The position numbers were made by a program, and so were the translations under genes. A stretch of DNA of 64,000 nt, from positions 1,575,588 through 1,639,587 of the forward strand of contig NZ_CP118181.1 in assembly GCF_028748145.1 (NCBI RefSeq), in the 5' to 3' direction. The notes under the pieces are model-generated. The model saw only the letters and a program-made list of their open reading frames with translations, did no database searches and was not told the DNA's origin. This document shows, piece after piece, positions 41,581 through 50,055 of the stretch; position 1 is the first letter of the stretch, and every line of letters begins with the position of its first letter. Source of the stretch: Entomospira culicis. Lineage in GTDB: Bacteria > Spirochaetota > Spirochaetia > WRBN01.

Positions 41581-42654
41581 CTAACCATCCATCCACTCTA
41601 TCTCTCCACCGACCACCCGATAGCTTTTATACGAGGGTAGCTCTTTCATCCAAGGCTCTAGGCTAAAGGCGCTCATAAAGAGTTGTTCGTAATCGGGCAA
41701 CATTTGCCAAAAGCGCTCACGATGGGCGTTATCAAGTTCGACAAAGACATCGTCGAGGAGGATAATGGGTTTACGTCCGCGATGTTCAACAATCAATTGC
41801 GCGAGCACCTGCTTCATCACCAAGCTAACCATCCGACGTTCGCCCACCGAGAGATAACTAGCAATCTCGCGCTCGCCTTCCATCAAAAGATAGCGATCAC
41901 GATGCACGCCAAAGAGGACACTCTTTTTACTCCATTCATAAGCACGTTTTCCCTGCAAATATACCAACATTTCTTCAGTATTACGCTCTTTAAAGCTCGC
42001 TTTATAACTAAATTCCAATGTTTTATCCAGTAACGCGTGCACCAGAGGCGTAAATTTTGCATTAAATTGACTCAATAATCCCCGACGTAAGAGCATCAAA
42101 TCGGCATTGAGTTGGACAAACATCCCATCGCTAGAGGCAATAAAGGCACTCTGTTCATTTTTAAAGGCGAGATTACGTTGCTTTAAGAGGTGTTGATACG
42201 CACGTAAGGAAAGAATATAGCTATCGCCATAGACCAACGAGGCCATTTGATCGAAGAATTGCCGGCGTAAGCTAGGTTCCCCATGAATCAACGCGCTATC
42301 GTGATAACCAAAAATGACACAAGGATAGCGCATCAAGAGCTCTTTTCGATCGCGTAAAATTACCTTGTTGAGAAAAATCTCTTTCCTTTTCTCTTGATAC
42401 TGGATGTTCACCGTGTCAAAGTACTTATCGATACGATGGATGCCTTTTAAAGCAAATTGATGCTTCTCAAAGTGGACAATCTGCTCATCTTGACGCTCGC
42501 GAAAACTCGATCCAAGACAGGCATAGTAGATCGCCTCTAAAAAATTACTCTTGCCTGCACCATTTTGCCCTACAAGAATAATGTGCTTGGCATCCAAGGC
42601 CAAGCACATCGTTGCTAAATTACGAAATTGATATAAATAAATCTCTTCTAGCAT
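41581..42654 (-). CDS. recF: DNA replication and repair protein RecF
   Basis: This 357-residue SMC-like ATPase has IYLYQFRNLATMCLALDAKH, Walker A LVGQNGAGKSNFLEAIYYA, the signature SVGERRMVSLVMKQVLAQL and Walker B PIILLDDVFVELD. It loads RecA at single-strand gaps with RecO and RecR. It begins 6 nt after the dnaN stop, so the two are co-translated. Confidence 0.96.
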   Translation of the reverse strand: MLEEIYLYQFRNLATMCLALDAKHIILVGQNGAGKSNFLEAIYYACLGSSFRERQDEQIVHFEKHQFALKGIHRIDKYFDTVNIQYQEKRKEIFLNKVILRDRKELLMRYPCVIFGYHDSALIHGEPSLRRQFFDQMASLVYGDSYILSLRAYQHLLKQRNLAFKNEQSAFIASSDGMFVQLNADLMLLRRGLLSQFNAKFTPLVHALLDKTLEFSYKASFKERNTEEMLVYLQGKRAYEWSKKSVLFGVHRDRYLLMEGEREIASYLSVGERRMVSLVMKQVLAQLIVEHRGRKPIILLDDVFVELDNAHRERFWQMLPDYEQLFMSAFSLEPWMKELPSYKSYRVVGGEIEWMDG

Positions 42655-42660
42655 GCCAAA

Positions 42661-43779
42661 CTAAGTATTATTATCCAATTGCATCGACATGATAACATGG
42701 AAAAAATTCTCCGCAGGCTGGCTAGCAAGCGTAATCGCCTTGTCGGTATGCGTAAAGGCAAAAGAGACTTGTTCACTCTCCATCACGCGTAAAGGCGTCA
42801 ATAGATGCTCAAAATTGAACGCAAAAGGCATGGTAGGGCCTGTGTACTCACAAGCAATACTATCGCTTGCTTTGCCCATTTTAGACTCTTCTACGTGAAA
42901 TTTGATCGCACCCTCTTCAATTGTCATGTAAATACGCTTGGCTTTGCTATCTGCCATAATCGTCATACGCTTCACCGCCTCGATAAATTCATGGCGATCG
43001 GCAAGCAATTGATACTCTTGTTTCTCCGGAATAGCCCGACGATAGGCAGGAAATTGTCCATCAATCAAACTGGAGGCAATCTTTACACCATCAAAACGGG
43101 CATAAATATGTTGATCTTTAATGGCAATGGCAACTTCTCCCTCTACACCATAAGAGAGATCTTTAATAAGCTGTAAGAATTTAGGTGGAATAATAATGCC
43201 TTCAAAGGCGTCAATCTCTTCTTCTAATGTTTGGGCAATATAAGAGAGGCGTTTGCCATCAGTAGCAACCATAATTAGCTCATTCTCGACTTTTTCAAAG
43301 TAAACTCCATTAAGAAAAAGACGCATTTCGTCATCAGAGACAGCGAAAATGGTGTTATTAATCATTTGAATAAAGCTTTTTTTGGTGAAATGAAAGAATT
43401 CATCGCTTTGCGGATCTTCAGACCAAGGAAAATTTTCAGGATTTTGATAACGCAATTCATAGTGAATGGCAGGATATTTGAGAATGGAGATGGAAACTTT
43501 CTCTTCTTGCGCATCAATGTTGAGATCACCTGCCGGTAATGCTTTGAGAATTTGGGCAAAACGATCGCAAAAGAGTGCAATTTTTCCAGGTGTATGACAA
43601 ATGACAGGAATTTCTGTTTCAAAGCGCAGTTTCGCGTCTGTTGCTTTGATAATAAGCTTATCATCATCACATTCTAAGAGGACATTGGAGATGATAGTGA
43701 TTTGATTTTTTTGGGTGATGATTTTCTGTGCGGCGAGAATCTCTTTGATTAAGGTCTCTTTGTTACAGGTAAATTTCAT
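42661..43779 (-). CDS. dnaN: DNA polymerase III beta subunit (sliding clamp)
   Basis: This 372-residue clamp is made of three domains and has normal length. Typical features are MKFTCNKETLIKEILAAQKI at the start, ISNVLLECDDDKLIIKATDA, LFLNGVYFE, MVATDGKRLSYI and the C-terminal MSMQLDNNT in place of the usual P-M-R-L end. It acts as a ring tethering the polymerase. It is followed directly by recF. The + strand base skew changes sign within or beside this gene. Confidence 0.97.
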   Translation of the reverse strand: MKFTCNKETLIKEILAAQKIITQKNQITIISNVLLECDDDKLIIKATDAKLRFETEIPVICHTPGKIALFCDRFAQILKALPAGDLNIDAQEEKVSISILKYPAIHYELRYQNPENFPWSEDPQSDEFFHFTKKSFIQMINNTIFAVSDDEMRLFLNGVYFEKVENELIMVATDGKRLSYIAQTLEEEIDAFEGIIIPPKFLQLIKDLSYGVEGEVAIAIKDQHIYARFDGVKIASSLIDGQFPAYRRAIPEKQEYQLLADRHEFIEAVKRMTIMADSKAKRIYMTIEEGAIKFHVEESKMGKASDSIACEYTGPTMPFAFNFEHLLTPLRVMESEQVSFAFTHTDKAITLASQPAENFFHVIMSMQLDNNT

Positions 43780-44042
43780 GATTTTTCCTCAACTTTTGGT
43801 TTGCTAATATTAAATTTTCTAAATTTATTGTTGTTTTTATTAGGTAACTAAATTTGTGGAATTCCTTTTTAAAGTATGGTAATTAAAAGAGTTAGCTTGT
43901 TGATAAGGTAGCTCTTTTTTGGATCTAGGTTATCCACAAATACACAACCTGCTTTAGTTATACACTATTTATCCCCATGAATTCAACTAAGGAGGGTGAA
44001 TTTTGTGATGATTTTTTGTGTGGATGGTTAAAGAGGCTGGGA
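43780..44042. promoter_or_regulatory. dnaA-dnaN intergenic region, candidate oriC
   Basis: The 263-bp gap contains a perfect DnaA box TTATCCACA (43930-43938) and a near-match TTATCCCCA (43969-43977). Its left part (43800-43860) is AT-rich. It sits where + strand C excess to the left gives way to G excess to the right, as expected for a replication origin. Confidence 0.6.
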
Positions 44043-45404
44043 TTAGGGTTCGCCATTTTCTTTGACCGAGCGAATGAGGTTGCGGATGGTGGATTCGATG
44101 TTGGGGTCGATGATTTTGAGATCTTCGATTTTTTGGCAGGCGTGCATGACGGTGGTGTGATCGCGACCGCCAAATTCGAGGCCGATTTCGGTGGTGGAGA
44201 GGTCGGTGATTTGGCGTAAAATGTACATGGCTAGTTGGCGGGGATAGACGATATTTTTGGTTTTACGTTTACTTTTTAGGTCATTGACAGTGATATCGAA
44301 GTAGTCGGCGATGATTTTCTGGACTTTAGAGCTGGAGATGGTGCCTTGTGGCGCGAGAGAGCCGGCAAAAGTGGCTTTTAGACGCGCGATAGTCGATTCC
44401 AAAGTGATCTTTTCGCCGGTGAGGTCAGCGTAGGCATGGATGTTTGTGATGGCAGCTTCGAGGTCGCGGACGTTGGTTTGGATGGTGTTGGCGATGAGTT
44501 CGATCACTTCTGGGGGAAACTCTTTGCCTTCGATTTCGAGCTTCTTTTTGATGATGGCGATCTTTGTCTCGAAGGTAGGGGGTTGGAGATCGACAGTTAG
44601 ACCGCGCTCAAAGCGACTGGTGAGGCGTGAGGAGAAGTTTTGTAGCTCGCTGATGGGTCGGTCGCAAGTAAAGACAATCTGCTTCTGATGCCCATAGAGC
44701 TCGTTAAAAACGTAGAAGAGTTCGTTTTGGGTTTCCACTTTACGTTGTAGGAGGTGGATATCGTCCATGAGAAGCACATCGGCGTTGCGATACTTTTCTC
44801 GGAAGGCGTGGGGCGAGTTACCTCGGGTGTGGCTGGCGAGGTCGTGAAACATTTTTTCGGCAGAGATAAAGATGATGTTGGCATGTGGATTGTGATCGTA
44901 GATGTAGTTGCCGATCGCTTGCATGAGGTGTGTCTTTCCTAGCCCGACGCCTCCGTAGATGAGACAAGGATTATAAGCGCCACCAGGCTTCTTCGCGATG
45001 GCAATGGCAGCATTGTAGGGATAGAGGCTATTCTCTCCTGGCACAAAGGTCTCAAAGGTGTAAAGCAAGGAGAGTCCTGCGGGGCGTTGTTGTTTAGGTT
45101 TATTTGTCTCTGGTGGTGGAGTAGGGGAGGGGTTTTGGCTCTCTAGCGAGGAAGGACGCACGCTAAATTCGATGGTGATGGGACGACCTTCCATCTGGGA
45201 GAGATGCTCTTCCATCTTCTCTTTGTAGCGCTCTTCATAGCGATCGCGATAATAGCGCGAGGGGGTTGAGATCTCAAGGACGTTGTTTTGGAAGCTAGCT
45301 AAGTGCATACGCTCCTCACAGCCTAGACGCTCGGTCTCGGTGATCTCATTTTGATCGACTAGAAATTGCAGGGTTTCGCGGATTTCGGTGTTGTCAGTGA
45401 ACAT
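44043..45404 (-). CDS. dnaA: Chromosomal replication initiator DnaA
   Basis: This 453-residue initiator has a short domain I (about 1-85), a proline-rich linker (PSPTPPPETNKPKQQRP), the AAA+ domain III with ASLIYGGVGLGKTHLMQAI-like Walker A (here CLIYGGVGLGKTHLMQAI) and VLLMDDIHLLQ (Walker B), and the domain IV DNA-binding helix-turn-helix with GGRDHTTVMHACQKI. It binds TTATCCACA boxes, several of which are nearby. The ATG has an AAGGAG ribosome-binding site. dnaN follows on the same strand. Confidence 0.98.
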   Translation of the reverse strand: MFTDNTEIRETLQFLVDQNEITETERLGCEERMHLASFQNNVLEISTPSRYYRDRYEERYKEKMEEHLSQMEGRPITIEFSVRPSSLESQNPSPTPPPETNKPKQQRPAGLSLLYTFETFVPGENSLYPYNAAIAIAKKPGGAYNPCLIYGGVGLGKTHLMQAIGNYIYDHNPHANIIFISAEKMFHDLASHTRGNSPHAFREKYRNADVLLMDDIHLLQRKVETQNELFYVFNELYGHQKQIVFTCDRPISELQNFSSRLTSRFERGLTVDLQPPTFETKIAIIKKKLEIEGKEFPPEVIELIANTIQTNVRDLEAAITNIHAYADLTGEKITLESTIARLKATFAGSLAPQGTISSSKVQKIIADYFDITVNDLKSKRKTKNIVYPRQLAMYILRQITDLSTTEIGLEFGGRDHTTVMHACQKIEDLKIIDPNIESTIRNLIRSVKENGEP

Positions 45405-45784
45405 AAAGTGCTCTACTCCTTATAGACTATTTGAAAGATAAATAGCTGGTATTCTTGAGGAGATGGCGCTATTTCTTGGATGTAGGTGATCCCTAATTTT
45501 GTTGATATTCATTTGATAATGCACTCCTTATTCAGATAATACGCACAAGTTGTCCACATAAGCAATGGGAGTTATCCACATAGAAAAAAATGAAATAATG
45601 AGGATAATTCCTTAGATGATAGGATAATAGTTTGATTTAGTCGGGGTAAAAGGGTAAAGGAAGAAAGTAGTAAACAAGTTATCCACAATATGAATTATCG
45701 GCATAGAAGATAGAATAATGATATCTGAATAAATTTTCAAGGGGATTTTAGAAAAAAAGTAAAAAAATATTTAAAAAGAAAAAA
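45405..45784. promoter_or_regulatory. dnaA upstream region with DnaA boxes and AT-rich tract
   Basis: This gap contains TTGTCCACA (45550-45558), TTATCCACA (45572-45580) and TTATCCACA (45679-45687), followed by a strongly AT-rich stretch at 45720-45785. It probably carries the autoregulated dnaA promoter and is an alternative or additional oriC element. No gene was seen in it. Confidence 0.65.
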
Positions 45785-45815
45785 AGAGAAGAGCGCGTGA
45801 GCTTAGCTCTTCTCT
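45785..45815 (-). terminator. Rho-independent terminator of the maltodextrin locus
   Basis: AGAGAAGAGC / GCTCTTCTCT (10 bp, 11-nt loop) is followed on the minus strand by a T-run. It ends the maltodextrin gene series just before dnaA. Confidence 0.85.
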
Positions 45816-45841
45816 ATATTGAATGTAATTAGTAAATAATC

Positions 45842-47599
45842 TTAGAGTACGTTATAGGCTAAAATTCCCCCAGGGGAGAGCTGATGGTTGTAGTACTTGT
45901 GGCAGAAGGTGGTTTCGTAGACCTCGATGTAGATCTCGTGCTCGCTGGCGTTGAAGAGGATGCGCAGTTTGTTTCCTTCATCGTCGATTTTAAGTAATTC
46001 GATAAGGCGTGGTACTTGGTAGAAGTGGTTCTCAAAGTGAAAGTGTTGGCTCTTCATGCAGGAGTTATGATGGCGGAGTTGGATGATGGCTTGGATGGTT
46101 GCCAAGGTGGCTTGATGCTCTTGGTTGTCGATGGCTTGCCAAGGCATACAGCGTCGACAATCGGGGTCGTGTTCGCCCTCTAAGGCGATTTCGGTGCCGT
46201 AGTAGATGCAAGGCGATCCGGGCATGGCAAAGAGCAGAAAGATCTGTTGGTAGAAGGCGTCGATATTTTTATGCACGCGGTTGAAGAGGCGCTGGGTATC
46301 GTGCGAGTCGAGTAGGTTGAAGAGGGTGTTGTTGGTCTGTTGCATGTACATGGTATAACAGCGATTGATTTGCTGGCTAAGTTGATATTTATTGCGGTGG
46401 TGATCGAGCCAGAAGTTGGAGATAGCGCTAGTGAGCGGGTAATTCATCACCGAGTCAAATTCATTGCTTTGCAGCCAATTGATCGAATCGTGCCAAATTT
46501 CACCTAGAATGTAAAAATCTGGCTTAATCGCTTTGAGCGTGCGATAAAGTTCCTTGTTGAAGGAGTGCGCCATCTCATTAGCAACATCTAAGCGCAAGGC
46601 ATCAATATCAAATTCTCTCACCCAATAACTCACCACCTCCATAAAGTACTGCACCACCGCCGGGTGATTGGTGTTGATTTTGGGCATATTGTCGACAAAG
46701 GCAAAGGAGTAGTAGTCGCCATGACGCGTGCGGTGTCCTTTCTCAAGGAAGGGGAATTTATTCACCATGTACCAATCAATATAGGGCGAATCAAAGCCAT
46801 GTTTTAGGATATCCTGCCACGCAAAAAATTCACTTCCGGTGTGGTTAAAGACGCCATCGAGCATCACTTTGAGGCCTTTTTGATGGGCTTTTTGCACCAA
46901 TTCTTTGAGCTTGGCATTATCACCAAACATCGGGTCTACCGTATAGTAATCGGTGGTGTCGTATTTGTGGGTCGATTGTGCATGAAAGATAGGGTTGAGG
47001 TAGAGACCAGTAATGCCTAAATTCACGAGGTAGTCGAGCTTATCGATAATGCCTTGGAGATCGCCGCCGTAAATCTCTTGATTGGTAACCTCACCGCTGT
47101 GCCACGGTTTGATGTGGGCTAGATGTTGGTTGGCACCATTGGCAAAGCGATCGGGGAAAATTTGATACCAAACCGTCTCATGCACCCAATCGGGCGTGCG
47201 TACAATATCAGAAGCATTGAGCCAAGGAAAGGTAAACATCTGCTTCATGGTGGCTTGGTCATCGATATGCGCTGGCGACAAGAAGCCCTCTTCTAGGTAG
47301 CAAATTTCCTGTCCATCATGAAATTTAAGGTGAAAGTAGTACTTGCATCGCTTAAATTCGGGGGTAATGGTGGTTGTCCACCAGATGTGTTGTTCGAGCT
47401 CTTTTTTAAAGGGCATGGCTAAACGCTTGCCTTGCCAGCGCCACTTACCGCCAAGAATGCCTCCGTCAAAGGGATCGTTATAGATAAGTTCGACACTCAT
47501 GACGTCGTAGCCGGTTTTTAGGTTAATAATGAGTTGATTTTCGTCGATGGGATAGCAATAATTATCACTGGTACGGTGATAAATAGCCGGTAAATTCAT
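45842..47599 (-). CDS. GH13 neopullulanase/cyclomaltodextrinase-type glycosidase
   Basis: This 585-residue amylolytic enzyme has an N-terminal beta-sandwich (about 1-125) and a TIM barrel with WYQIFPDRFANG, GGDLQGIIDKLDYLVNLGIT, LMLDGVFNHTG-type region II, nucleophile Asp in DALRLDVANE, acid/base Glu in ILGEIWHD and the third Asp in LLDSHDT. The N-terminal domain and length fit GH13 subfamily 20 (cyclomaltodextrinase, neopullulanase, maltogenic amylase). No signal peptide is present, so it acts on imported maltodextrins in the cytoplasm. It is the last gene of the locus. Confidence 0.9.
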   Translation of the reverse strand: MNLPAIYHRTSDNYCYPIDENQLIINLKTGYDVMSVELIYNDPFDGGILGGKWRWQGKRLAMPFKKELEQHIWWTTTITPEFKRCKYYFHLKFHDGQEICYLEEGFLSPAHIDDQATMKQMFTFPWLNASDIVRTPDWVHETVWYQIFPDRFANGANQHLAHIKPWHSGEVTNQEIYGGDLQGIIDKLDYLVNLGITGLYLNPIFHAQSTHKYDTTDYYTVDPMFGDNAKLKELVQKAHQKGLKVMLDGVFNHTGSEFFAWQDILKHGFDSPYIDWYMVNKFPFLEKGHRTRHGDYYSFAFVDNMPKINTNHPAVVQYFMEVVSYWVREFDIDALRLDVANEMAHSFNKELYRTLKAIKPDFYILGEIWHDSINWLQSNEFDSVMNYPLTSAISNFWLDHHRNKYQLSQQINRCYTMYMQQTNNTLFNLLDSHDTQRLFNRVHKNIDAFYQQIFLLFAMPGSPCIYYGTEIALEGEHDPDCRRCMPWQAIDNQEHQATLATIQAIIQLRHHNSCMKSQHFHFENHFYQVPRLIELLKIDDEGNKLRILFNASEHEIYIEVYETTFCHKYYNHQLSPGGILAYNVL

Positions 47600-47678
47600 G
47601 CAATACTCCTAAGTCCCTGCCAACCAGAGGCTGACAGGTGGATAAAATTCGTTGAGATAGATCTGTTTTAAAGAGATC

Positions 47679-49151
47679 TTAGTTGCGTTGATACTCTTTA
47701 ATCCACGCTCCGTAGTTAGCGAGCGCCTCTTGCCAAGCAGGTGATTCTTGCATCTGCCACTGCCAGTTGGGCGCACCGATGGTACCTGGAACATTCATGC
47801 GCGCGCTATCGTCGAGACCTAAAAGATCTTGGGTGGGGGTGATAGTCCACTTGGCGATGCTACTTAGGGCGAATCGCACCCATTTTCGGCTAAAGCTTCC
47901 GGTAAATCCGCGCTCTTCTAGGTAGCGATCGGTGGCTTGTTGCACCTCATGAGGTTGTTCTTGATACCAGCCAAGGATAGTTTGGTTGTCGTGCGTGCCA
48001 GTGTAGATGATCATGTTTTCGCGATCTTCAAAGTCATTGTTGTTCTCGTGGGGATCGAAGGTAAATTGGATGATCTTCATGCCAGCAAAGTGGTAGTGAT
48101 CGCGTAAGGTGTAGACTTCGGGGCGCATCTCGCCAAGATCTTCGGCGACGAGGTTAAGGTTGGGGAGCTGACGATAAATTGCATCAAAGAAGTGGTAGGC
48201 TGGCCCTTCGATCCACTCACCTTCAATCGCCGTCTCGCAAGAAGCGGGGATCTTCCAGTAGGTATCAAAGGCTCTAAAGTGGTCGATACGCACGATATCG
48301 AAGGCTTGCATGTTGGCCCAGAGGCGCTCTACCCAAAAGCGATAGTCATTCTCCTGCATCTTTTGCCAATTGTAGAGCGGATTTCCCCAGCGTTGCCCAG
48401 TCGCGGAGAAGTAATCTGGCGGGACACCGGCGATAAAAGTAGGGTAACTTGCCTCATCGAGGAGGAAAAATTCTTGGTTCTCCCACACATCAATAGAGTC
48501 GATACCCACGTAAAAGGGAATGTCGCCCATAATTTGGATGCCTTTGGCGTTGGCATAGGCGCGTAGCTGATGCCACTGCTTAAAGAAGATAAATTGGAGG
48601 AATTGTTGATAGTCGATCTCGGCTTGGTGGGCGCTTAGATCGAATTGGTGATCGCGGATCCAATTTTTGTGCTCTTGGGGCCACTCCAGCCAGAGGCGCA
48701 TCTGGTTGAGCTTTTTAAAGGTCATAAAGACAGCATAGTTGTAGAGCCATTTGTTCTCTTTGGCGAAGGTTGCAAACTCTGCCTTAAGGCTTTTCGATTG
48801 CTGGAATGCTTCAAAGGCTTTCTGCAAAAATGGCTCTTTAAAGGCGCGCGTGGCGTCGTACTGCACGCCCTCTGGGTGGGGGGATATGGTCGAGAGATCG
48901 GCTTGGGTGAGGAGTCCCTCTTTCACCAAGAGATCGGGGCTGATAAAGAGCTCGTCTCCGGCAATGCTTGAGTGAGGTTGGTAGGGGCTGTTGCCGTAGC
49001 CTAGACGGTTAAACGGTAAAATTTGCCAAATTTTGAGGTGATGGGTGCTAATCTCATCGACAAATTGATAGGCGCGAGGGCCAAAGTCGCCAATGCCATA
49101 CGCTGAGGGTAGAGAGGATATGGCCATTAAAATGCCTGCTTTTTTCTCCAT
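47679..49151 (-). CDS. malQ: 4-alpha-glucanotransferase (amylomaltase)
   Basis: This 490-residue GH77 enzyme transfers glucan units between maltodextrins. Diagnostic segments are GILMAISSLPSAYGIGDFG, WQILPFNRLGYGNSPYQPHS, GDIPFYVGIDSIDVWENQ, FDIVRIDHFRAFDTYW (nucleophile Asp), LVAEDLGEMRPEV (Glu) and YTGTHDNQTILGW (third Asp). Length is normal. It acts in the cytoplasm together with the flanking GH13 enzymes. Confidence 0.96.
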   Translation of the reverse strand: MEKKAGILMAISSLPSAYGIGDFGPRAYQFVDEISTHHLKIWQILPFNRLGYGNSPYQPHSSIAGDELFISPDLLVKEGLLTQADLSTISPHPEGVQYDATRAFKEPFLQKAFEAFQQSKSLKAEFATFAKENKWLYNYAVFMTFKKLNQMRLWLEWPQEHKNWIRDHQFDLSAHQAEIDYQQFLQFIFFKQWHQLRAYANAKGIQIMGDIPFYVGIDSIDVWENQEFFLLDEASYPTFIAGVPPDYFSATGQRWGNPLYNWQKMQENDYRFWVERLWANMQAFDIVRIDHFRAFDTYWKIPASCETAIEGEWIEGPAYHFFDAIYRQLPNLNLVAEDLGEMRPEVYTLRDHYHFAGMKIIQFTFDPHENNNDFEDRENMIIYTGTHDNQTILGWYQEQPHEVQQATDRYLEERGFTGSFSRKWVRFALSSIAKWTITPTQDLLGLDDSARMNVPGTIGAPNWQWQMQESPAWQEALANYGAWIKEYQRN

Positions 49152-49203
49152 TGTTACTTCTCCTTAGATACTATGGTATCACAATTTTAAAAATAATCAA
49201 GAG

Positions 49204-49989
49204 CTAATGCGCAATAAATGGCGCAAAAATCTCAGGAATGAGCTTAGCCCAATCGGTTTCGTGGTGCTTACCTTGAGAAATGATTCTGGCAGTGAGGGAG
49301 GTCTGCTTCTCTTGGTGCAAGATGTGGTTGATTTGGGCGAAGGGTTCAAGATACATGGGGGCATCGGCAAGCCCTTGTTCGGCATCGCCTACGCTGGTAT
49401 AAATGATGTTTTGATGGTTGAGGTGGGAGGATTGAAGATAACGCATCAGTTGAGTGGGCGAAAACCAGTAGGCTGGCGAGAGGAGGGCGCTGTAGGTAAA
49501 GAGATGGGGATGAGTGGCTTGGGCGTAGAGCGAAATGAGCGCACCCATGCTCGAGCCAATGATGCCATTACGGGTGGGATCGGTGCGATAGGTGTGGTCG
49601 ATATAGGGCTTGAGATCGTCTACTAACCACGCGATATAGCGATCGCCTTCGGGATGAAAGGGCGCATGAGGAAAGGGTAGTGAGTCTAATAATGCTTGTG
49701 CTTCGGGTTCGGCGGGGAAGGGCGCGTACTCGTTGAGGCGATGCTCTCCAATGCAGTCGATACTGACGAGGATAAAGTGTTGGTTTTGGGCTAAAAATTG
49801 CTCCAATTGCCACTTATCGTCCGAACCCATGGTGCGATGTTCGGTGAGATTTTGCCCATCGTGTAGGTAGATAACGGGGAAACGCTCTGTACTATCGGCA
49901 TAGTTGGTGGGTAGATAGACCCAAATTTCTCGTGAGCGACCCAAAGCTTGCGTCGGTGGTGTGATAGGATGGTAGGTGTAATTTGCCAT
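49204..49989 (-). CDS. Alpha/beta-hydrolase esterase
   Basis: This 261-residue protein resembles enterochelin-esterase/esterase D (PF00756) proteins. It shows REIWVYLPTNYADS, FPVIYLHDGQNL, the nucleophile elbow GIIGSSMGALISLY and a C-terminal catalytic His in GKHHETDWAKLIP. No signal peptide is evident. It lies between malQ and a GH13 glucosidase on the same strand, so it may remove acyl groups from imported sugars or polymers. That role is inference from position. Confidence 0.82.
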   Translation of the reverse strand: MANYTYHPITPPTQALGRSREIWVYLPTNYADSTERFPVIYLHDGQNLTEHRTMGSDDKWQLEQFLAQNQHFILVSIDCIGEHRLNEYAPFPAEPEAQALLDSLPFPHAPFHPEGDRYIAWLVDDLKPYIDHTYRTDPTRNGIIGSSMGALISLYAQATHPHLFTYSALLSPAYWFSPTQLMRYLQSSHLNHQNIIYTSVGDAEQGLADAPMYLEPFAQINHILHQEKQTSLTARIISQGKHHETDWAKLIPEIFAPFIAH

Positions 49990-50055
49990 AAAATTTCTCC
50001 TTTTTTATTTTATTGTGTTAAATAGAGAGGCTATCACGGTATGTATACCATAGCC

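Noticed and set aside
42889..42904. Possible fourth parS site in dnaN (CTACGTGAAA region)
   Set aside because: Five of 16 positions differ from the consensus, unlike the single mismatches of the three accepted sites.
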